Of a stretch of DNA of 46,363 nt, positions 41,903 to 46,363 are shown piece after piece. The number at the start of each line of letters is the position of its first letter. Positions within the stretch are counted from its first letter, which is position 1. The stretch covers positions 1 to 46,363 of the forward strand of contig NZ_BOON01000066.1 of the NCBI RefSeq assembly GCF_016863255.1, written 5' to 3'. The notes beneath the pieces were generated by a model. That model was not told the DNA's origin and searched no databases. It saw only the letters and a list, made by a program, of their open reading frames with translations. This DNA is from Planosporangium mesophilum (GTDB lineage Bacteria; Actinomycetota; Actinomycetes; Mycobacteriales; Micromonosporaceae). The position numbers were made by a program, and so were the translations under genes.

Positions 41903-42790
41903 GTGCACCGGCATTACAACGGTCTCAAGACGGCGGCCCTGCTGGGCCTGCTCACCTCCCTGATCCTTCTCGTCGGGTACTGGTTCGGCGGCCGCGGCGG
42001 CCTCGTGATCGCGCTCGTGCTGTCGCTGGTCATGAACGCCGTTTCGTACTTCTTCTCCGACAAGCTCGCCCTGCGCGCCATGCGTGCCCGGCCGGTCTCC
42101 GAGCGGGAGGCGCCGGAGCTGTACGCCATGGTCCGCGACCTGGCCACCAGTGCCGGCCAGCCGATGCCCCGGCTGTACATCAGCCCCACCCACCAGCCCA
42201 ACGCCTTCGCCACCGGGCGTAACCCGCGCAACGCCGCGGTCGCGGTGACCGAGGGCATCCTGGAGATGCTCACCCCGCGCGAACTGCGCGGCGTCATCGG
42301 GCACGAACTGTCCCACGTGTACAACCGGGACATCCTGATCGCCAGCGTGGCGGCGGCGCTCGCCGGCATCATCACGATGCTGGCCAACCTCGCCTGGTTC
42401 ATCCCGATCGGTCGCTCCGACGACGACGAGGGGCCGGGCATCCTCGGGTACCTGTTCATGCTGATCCTCGGACCCCTTGCCGCCTCGATCATCCAGCTCG
42501 CGATCAGCCGCAGCCGGGAGTACCAGGCCGACGAGTCCGGAGCGAGGCTCACCAACGACCCGCTCGCGCTGGCCAGCGCCCTCCGCAAGATCCATCGCGG
42601 TACGCAGGCCCTGCCGTTGCCGCCCGAGGGGCAGCTCACCAGCACCGCCCACCTGATGATCGACAACCCGTTCCGCGGTGCCGGGGCGGGCATCGCGAAG
42701 CTCTTCTCCACCCACCCGCCGATGGACCAGCGGGTCGCGCGGCTCGAGGCGATGGCTGCCTCCGCCGGCCCGATCCAGTACCTGCGCTGA
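41903..42790 (+). CDS. htpX: M48 zinc metalloprotease HtpX
   Basis: 295 residues from GTG 41903, with GAAGGAG five bases upstream; starting [17 protein letters not shown] as actinobacterial HtpX do. Zinc site [10 protein letters not shown] and the third ligand in [11 protein letters not shown]. Four membrane spans, two before the protease core. It degrades damaged membrane proteins at the inner face of the membrane and is usually stress-induced. Ninety-four bases separate it from nuoN. Confidence 0.94.
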   Translation: MHRHYNGLKTAALLGLLTSLILLVGYWFGGRGGLVIALVLSLVMNAVSYFFSDKLALRAMRARPVSEREAPELYAMVRDLATSAGQPMPRLYISPTHQPNAFATGRNPRNAAVAVTEGILEMLTPRELRGVIGHELSHVYNRDILIASVAAALAGIITMLANLAWFIPIGRSDDDEGPGILGYLFMLILGPLAASIIQLAISRSREYQADESGARLTNDPLALASALRKIHRGTQALPLPPEGQLTSTAHLMIDNPFRGAGAGIAKLFSTHPPMDQRVARLEAMAASAGPIQYLR

Positions 42791-42800
42791 GTCCCCTTAC

Positions 42801-42832
42801 AGAAGGGCGTCCCGCCACGCGGGCGCCCTTCT
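42801..42832 (+). terminator. htpX terminator
   Basis: AGAAGGGCG (42801-42809) pairs with CGCCCTTCT (42824-42832), with an inner CCCGC/GCGGG stem and loop CAC. It starts ten bases after the htpX stop. Confidence 0.8.
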
Positions 42833-42866
42833 CGTGCGTGACGGGGTGACGTCCGTCAAAACCCCT

Positions 42867-42895
42867 TTGGAGTACGGCTCGCGTACCGTTAGGGT
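42867..42895 (+). promoter_or_regulatory. Promoter of the MFS gene
   Basis: TTGGAG (42867-42872) and TAGGGT (42890-42895) are 17 bases apart and fit a housekeeping actinobacterial promoter. The start would be about 30 bases before the TTG start codon of the transporter gene. Confidence 0.55.
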
Positions 42896-42931
42896 CGCTG
42901 CCGGTTTCCGCTCATTACACAGGGGGTCGCG

Positions 42932-44194
42932 TTGGCCGCGCTTCGCCGGTACCTCGAGGTCTGGCGGCTGCCCGGAGCGCCCCTCCTGCTGATCGGCGGC
43001 GTCATCTCCCGCCTCGGGATCGGCATGACCCCGCTCGCGCTGCTGCTGCTCGTACACGCCGCGACCGGCCGTTACACCGCGGCGGCGCTGGCCGGCAGCG
43101 CGTACGCCCTGGCCGGTGCCGCGCTGAGCCCGGTGGCCGGGCGGCTGGCCGACCGGGTCGGGCCGGCACCGGTACTGATCGTCACGTCGGTGGCCCACCC
43201 GCTCGCGCTGCTGGCCCTCCTCGCCGCTGCGGGCCGGGCGTCATTGGTCGGGATCGTCGCGGCTGCCCTAGTGGGCGGCGGCACCTACCCGCCGCTGACC
43301 GCCGCCGTCCGGGGCGCCTGGAACACGATCACCGGCCCCGCCACCGGCAGTTTCCACCTCCGCAACGCCGCGCTGGCCGCCGAGACCTCCCTGTTCGAGA
43401 TCGTGTTCGTGGTCGGACCGCTGCTGGTGGCGCTCTTCGTGACGCTGGCCACCCCGGCCGCCGCGATCCTCGCCGCCGCCGGCGTCACCTTCGCCGGTAC
43501 GTTCGTCGTCGCCCGCGGCCAGGCCATGCGTGGCTGGCGGCGGGGCGCCGACCACGACCGTACGACCGGGCTCGGCCCGCTGCGGATACCCGGATTCAGC
43601 GCGCTACTGGTGTGCACGCTCGGCCTCGGGATCGCGTTCGGCGGCGCCGGCGTCATGATCCCCGCCTACGCCACGTCCCACGGGTCCGCCAACGCCGACA
43701 GCGTCGGCGGCGTCCTGCTCGCGCTCTGGGGGACCGGCAGCGCGCTCGGGGGCGTCTGGTTCGGTACCCGTCAGTTCGCGACGTCGCTCAGTCGCCAGTT
43801 CGGCTGGCTGCTCGCCGCGGTGGCCGCGGGCCTCGCCGCCTTCTCGGTGATGCCGAACCCGTACGTGCTCGGCGCGGCGCTCGTCGTCGGCGGCGCGTTC
43901 ATCGCACCCGCGCTCACCCTGGAGAACGCGCTCGTCGCCAGGATCGTCCCGGGCGGCATGATGAACGAGGCGTACACCTGGGTGGTGACCGTCTCGGTCG
44001 CCGGAAGCTCGGTCGGAAGCTCACTCACCGGCGTGATCGTCGACCGGCCGGGTGGCGTGCCGTGGGCGTTCCTGGTCGCCGCCGCGGCGGTCGCTGTTGC
44101 CGCGGTGATCGCCATCCGCCGGCGCGGGGCGCTCAGCCGGGCCGACGCGCTCGCGGCGCTGCGGGTGGAGGACATCCTCGCGAAGGCGACCTAG
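42932..44194 (+). CDS. MFS transporter
   Basis: 420 residues from TTG 42932, preceded by AGGGGG. About twelve membrane spans in two halves. The loop [19 protein letters not shown] carries the RLADRxG-type motif A of the major facilitator superfamily. The family type ([34 protein letters not shown]) resembles uncharacterised actinobacterial exporters; substrate unknown. It converges with the terC gene, whose stop shares CTAG with its own (44191-44194). Confidence 0.9.
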   Translation: MAALRRYLEVWRLPGAPLLLIGGVISRLGIGMTPLALLLLVHAATGRYTAAALAGSAYALAGAALSPVAGRLADRVGPAPVLIVTSVAHPLALLALLAAAGRASLVGIVAAALVGGGTYPPLTAAVRGAWNTITGPATGSFHLRNAALAAETSLFEIVFVVGPLLVALFVTLATPAAAILAAAGVTFAGTFVVARGQAMRGWRRGADHDRTTGLGPLRIPGFSALLVCTLGLGIAFGGAGVMIPAYATSHGSANADSVGGVLLALWGTGSALGGVWFGTRQFATSLSRQFGWLLAAVAAGLAAFSVMPNPYVLGAALVVGGAFIAPALTLENALVARIVPGGMMNEAYTWVVTVSVAGSSVGSSLTGVIVDRPGGVPWAFLVAAAAVAVAAVIAIRRRGALSRADALAALRVEDILAKAT

Positions 44195-45225
44195 GCTCCA
44201 CGCGGCCGCCCGGCGTCAGGTCGGGAGTGGTCCTCCGAGGCGTCCCGGTGCGGAGTGCCGAGGACGGCCCCCGCGTGGGCGCGGGCGGCGGGGTCGCGCC
44301 GGGACCTGACCAGGCTCGCCACGGTGGTGACGGCGAGCACCCCGAGAATGACCACCAGCGACACCGAGGTGGGGATCTTCGGTACCCGATGGTCGAGGCC
44401 GTGCCCCCAGTGCAGGATGAGCTTCACGCCGATGAACGCCAGGATCAGCGCCAGCCCGCTGGACAGGTAGACCAGGCGATCGAGCAGGCCGGTGACCAGG
44501 AAGTACAGGGCTCGCAGGCCAAGCAGGGCGAACGCGTTGGCCGCGAAGACGATGTAGGGCTCCTCGGTCACGCCGAACACCGCCGGGATCGAGTCCAGCG
44601 CGAACAGGATGTCGGTGCCGCCGATGGCGATGAGCACGATGAACAGCGGAGTGACCACCCGCCGGCCGTCGACCTTCGGCAGCAGCTTGCCGTCGACGTA
44701 CTCGTCGGTGACCGGCAGCAGCCGGCGGGCGGTGCGTACCAGGACGTTGTTCTCGACGTCGGGATCCTCGCCGCGGTGGCGGTACAGCTGCACCGCGGTC
44801 CAGATCAGCAACAAGCCGAAGAGCAGGAACATGAATGAGAACAGCGACAGCAGGGTCGCGCCCAGGGCGATGAAGATCGCCCGCAGGATCAGGGCGGCGA
44901 TGATGCCGAACGTGAGTACGCGCTGCTGGTGCTCCCGGGGCACCGCGAACGTCGACATGATGATCACGAAGACGAAGAGGTTGTCGACCGACAGGCTCTT
45001 CTCCACGATGTAGCCGGCGAAGTACTGGGTGCCGTACTCCCAGCCCACCTGCGTGGCGAAGACCAGGCCGAAGACGATCGCCACGGCGATGTAGAACACG
45101 GACCAGGCGGCCGCCTCGCGGAAGCCCACCGCGTGCGGGCGAACCGTGCCCAGGACCAGGTCGAGCGCGAGCAACCCCAGGATCACACCGATCGTCAGGG
45201 CCCAGCCCAGCGCGGTGACCTCCAC
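44191..45225 (-). CDS. TerC-family membrane protein
   Basis: 344 residues from GTG 45225, chosen for GGGAGG six bases upstream; a TTG at 45231 is less likely. About nine membrane spans with the family's charged motifs: [46 protein letters not shown] and [31 protein letters not shown]. TerC/Alx proteins export manganese or load it into secreted enzymes. The C-terminal 40 residues are hydrophilic. A structured leader precedes it. Confidence 0.92.
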   Translation of the reverse strand: MEVTALGWALTIGVILGLLALDLVLGTVRPHAVGFREAAAWSVFYIAVAIVFGLVFATQVGWEYGTQYFAGYIVEKSLSVDNLFVFVIIMSTFAVPREHQQRVLTFGIIAALILRAIFIALGATLLSLFSFMFLLFGLLLIWTAVQLYRHRGEDPDVENNVLVRTARRLLPVTDEYVDGKLLPKVDGRRVVTPLFIVLIAIGGTDILFALDSIPAVFGVTEEPYIVFAANAFALLGLRALYFLVTGLLDRLVYLSSGLALILAFIGVKLILHWGHGLDHRVPKIPTSVSLVVILGVLAVTTVASLVRSRRDPAARAHAGAVLGTPHRDASEDHSRPDAGRPRGA

Positions 45226-45235
45226 TGACAACCTC

Positions 45236-45294
45236 CCGGGTAGCGCCGATCCGTGAATGCTGCCGGGTGCCCTGCCTGTCGAGCCGCTACCCGG
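45236..45294 (-). promoter_or_regulatory. Structured leader of the terC gene
   Basis: CCGGGTAGCG and CGCTACCCGG (10-bp perfect stem, arms 45236-45245 and 45285-45294) enclose 39 bases. In the mRNA the downstream arm runs into the GGGAGG ribosome site, so folding could hide it. The yybP-ykoY manganese riboswitch consensus is not clearly met. The remaining 45295-45486 shows no convincing gene. Confidence 0.45.
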
Positions 45295-45486
45295 TCGATC
45301 TCAGGGTAAATGGGGCGATCAACATGCGGAGGCGATACGCAGACCGTCACCGGGGCCGCCAGCGTTCGTCGTGATGCCGCCCGGTCCGCGCACAATGGCG
45401 GCCCCGGAGCCGGCCCGCTCCCCGGAGGGTGGGTCGACGGCATTCGGGAGGGCAGGACAAGGCAGGGGTGCAGCCACGCCCACGCG

Positions 45487-45903
45487 CTAGCTCAGGTAGT
45501 GGCGGCGGTACGGGATCCTCACGTGAAACTGCTTGTCTCCCACCTCGATGGTCACGGGTTGACCCACGCCATACCACTCGCACACCCACACCCGACCGAT
45601 GGTTCGCACGGGCAACAGGGTCCCGTCAGACTTCCAGACGCGAACGGTGCCAACCGCCGGCATCTCGCCGTAGTGCATCCACCAGGTCGGCTCGTCGCGA
45701 CCCTCCGGAGCCTCGGCGCGGCCAGTGACCCCATGCGCAGCCCCCGTCCAGACCACCCACTCATCTTCAGACGGGGTGTGCTCACCGGCCGCTTCCGCGT
45801 CCAGCTGGTTTGCGTCCACCTGCCGCCACCGGCCGTCCTCACGCCATTGGAACCGCCACAGCCCGTACTGCGTAATCAGCGTCTCGATCCGAGGGTCCGC
45901 CAC
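45487..45903 (-). CDS. Hypothetical protein, 138 residues
   Basis: From GTG 45903, with GGGAGG eight bases upstream. Acidic, rich in Trp (RFQWREDGRWRQ, EWVVWTGAA, PTWWMHYGEM, VWVCEWYG), with a beta-strand pattern and no signal peptide or membrane span. No family recognised. It follows another unknown gene by 28 bases on the same strand, likely one operon. By eye, third-position G/C is lower than in the nuo region, hinting at accessory DNA. Confidence 0.65.
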   Translation of the reverse strand: MADPRIETLITQYGLWRFQWREDGRWRQVDANQLDAEAAGEHTPSEDEWVVWTGAAHGVTGRAEAPEGRDEPTWWMHYGEMPAVGTVRVWKSDGTLLPVRTIGRVWVCEWYGVGQPVTIEVGDKQFHVRIPYRRHYLS

Positions 45904-45931
45904 GCGACCAGCCTCCCATGATCGGCGCTAC

Positions 45932-46363
45932 TCACACGACGGTCATACGGAAGTCTGGAGACCGGCGGGGAGGCTCCGACGACAGGCCGTTTTCGTCCAA
46001 GGCGTTGTAGATCTGGAGGCACCCCTGATCGAGTTCGAGCACCAGGCCGCCAAGTAACCACCCGGAAGATCGGCCCTCACCCGGTTCGGCAGGGGGGTGG
46101 ACGCGCTGAGTGGTGAACGAGTGCTCCATTACCGAGACCTGGCGGATGACCTGACCGGCGGCCCGACGCAGCGCGGGATGGGCGTCGCGTCGCCACTTCA
46201 GCGTCCACTCCACCCAGGCTGTAGGAGTAACAGCGAGGTCGATCGTGCTCCAGGTGACCGACAAATCGTCGAGCTTCTTAGCACACACCTCTAGCTGAGC
46301 CTCTTCGGTTCGTAGGACGACAGGCAAGTCAGCGAACCATTCATCGTGCTCGGTGTCAACGAC
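45932..46363 (-). CDS. Hypothetical protein, 5' end outside the window
   Basis: The frame is open to the window edge (about 143 codons seen), so the start lies beyond 46363; the TTG at 46327 is only an internal candidate. It includes VVLRTEEAQLEVCAKKLDDLSVTW, TAWVEWTLKWRRDAHPAL and GWLLGGLVLELDQGCLQIYNALDENGL. No family recognised. It shares a strand and short spacing with the 138-residue gene. By eye, base composition is less GC-biased than upstream genes. Confidence 0.6.
   Translation of the reverse strand, partial: VVDTEHDEWFADLPVVLRTEEAQLEVCAKKLDDLSVTWSTIDLAVTPTAWVEWTLKWRRDAHPALRRAAGQVIRQVSVMEHSFTTQRVHPPAEPGEGRSSGWLLGGLVLELDQGCLQIYNALDENGLSSEPPRRSPDFRMTVV

Noticed and set aside
45226-45300. 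yybP-ykoY manganese riboswitch upstream of terC
   Set aside because: The conserved loop sequences of that riboswitch are not recognisable; only a stem with a hidden ribosome site is supported.
45310-45921. Plus-strand ORF of 203 codons
   Set aside because: It lies opposite a gene with a good ribosome site, and its composition (His/Pro/Arg-rich) looks like a shadow frame.

Overview
The window is chromosomal DNA of a very GC-rich actinobacterium. Strong third-position G/C bias, many GTG starts, frequent GTAC-containing codons and an actinobacterial gene repertoire (F420-linked PPOX protein, DUF3152, DUF3107, MoeZ, a Streptomyces-type second nuo cluster) suggest Micromonosporaceae or a close relative. 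No rRNA, tRNA or CRISPR array was recognised. Family calls rest on motifs read by eye, not on searches.

Layout. Positions 1-438 hold what looks like the right end of a TnpB-type (IS200/IS605) element joined to the wreck of a class A beta-lactamase-like gene. Next come an F420/PPOX enzyme with a SoxR-like operator (448-900), a phosphotransferase, and an ECF sigma factor with a membrane-anchored putative anti-sigma partner (2061-3604). At 3776-8189 lie a small conserved-looking protein, a Ser/Thr kinase with a predicted extracellular CBM2-like domain, an FHA protein and a membrane protein. A RecQ-phosphoribosyltransferase fusion, an NlpC/P60 hydrolase, a DsbA-fold protein and two methyltransferases fill 8219-15057.

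From 15125 to about 28629 the order DEAD-box helicase, ferritin-like protein, DUF3107, TetR, proline-rich protein, alpha/beta hydrolase, DUF3152 protease, MoeZ and (after proA/proB) an alkyltransferase-like protein resembles the mycobacterial Rv3204-Rv3211 neighbourhood, so this is conserved actinobacterial core.

From 30134 to 41808 lies a partial complex I cluster: nuoB, C, H, I, J, K, L, M, N. No nuoA, D, E, F or G is present. It is cut twice by genes on the opposite strand: a sigma/putative anti-sigma pair between nuoB and nuoC, and a Uma2-family gene between nuoH and nuoI. A long palindromic element sits between nuoL and nuoM, spanned by a 53-codon ORF linked by ATGA overlaps to both neighbours. 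HtpX, an MFS transporter, a TerC protein behind a structured leader, and two unrecognised genes of seemingly lower GC close the window.

The best leads are the partial, twice-interrupted nuo cluster with its bridging ORF, the TnpB-type end fused to a beta-lactamase remnant, and the kinase-CBM/FHA signalling pair. No complete new defence or biosynthetic system is evident.
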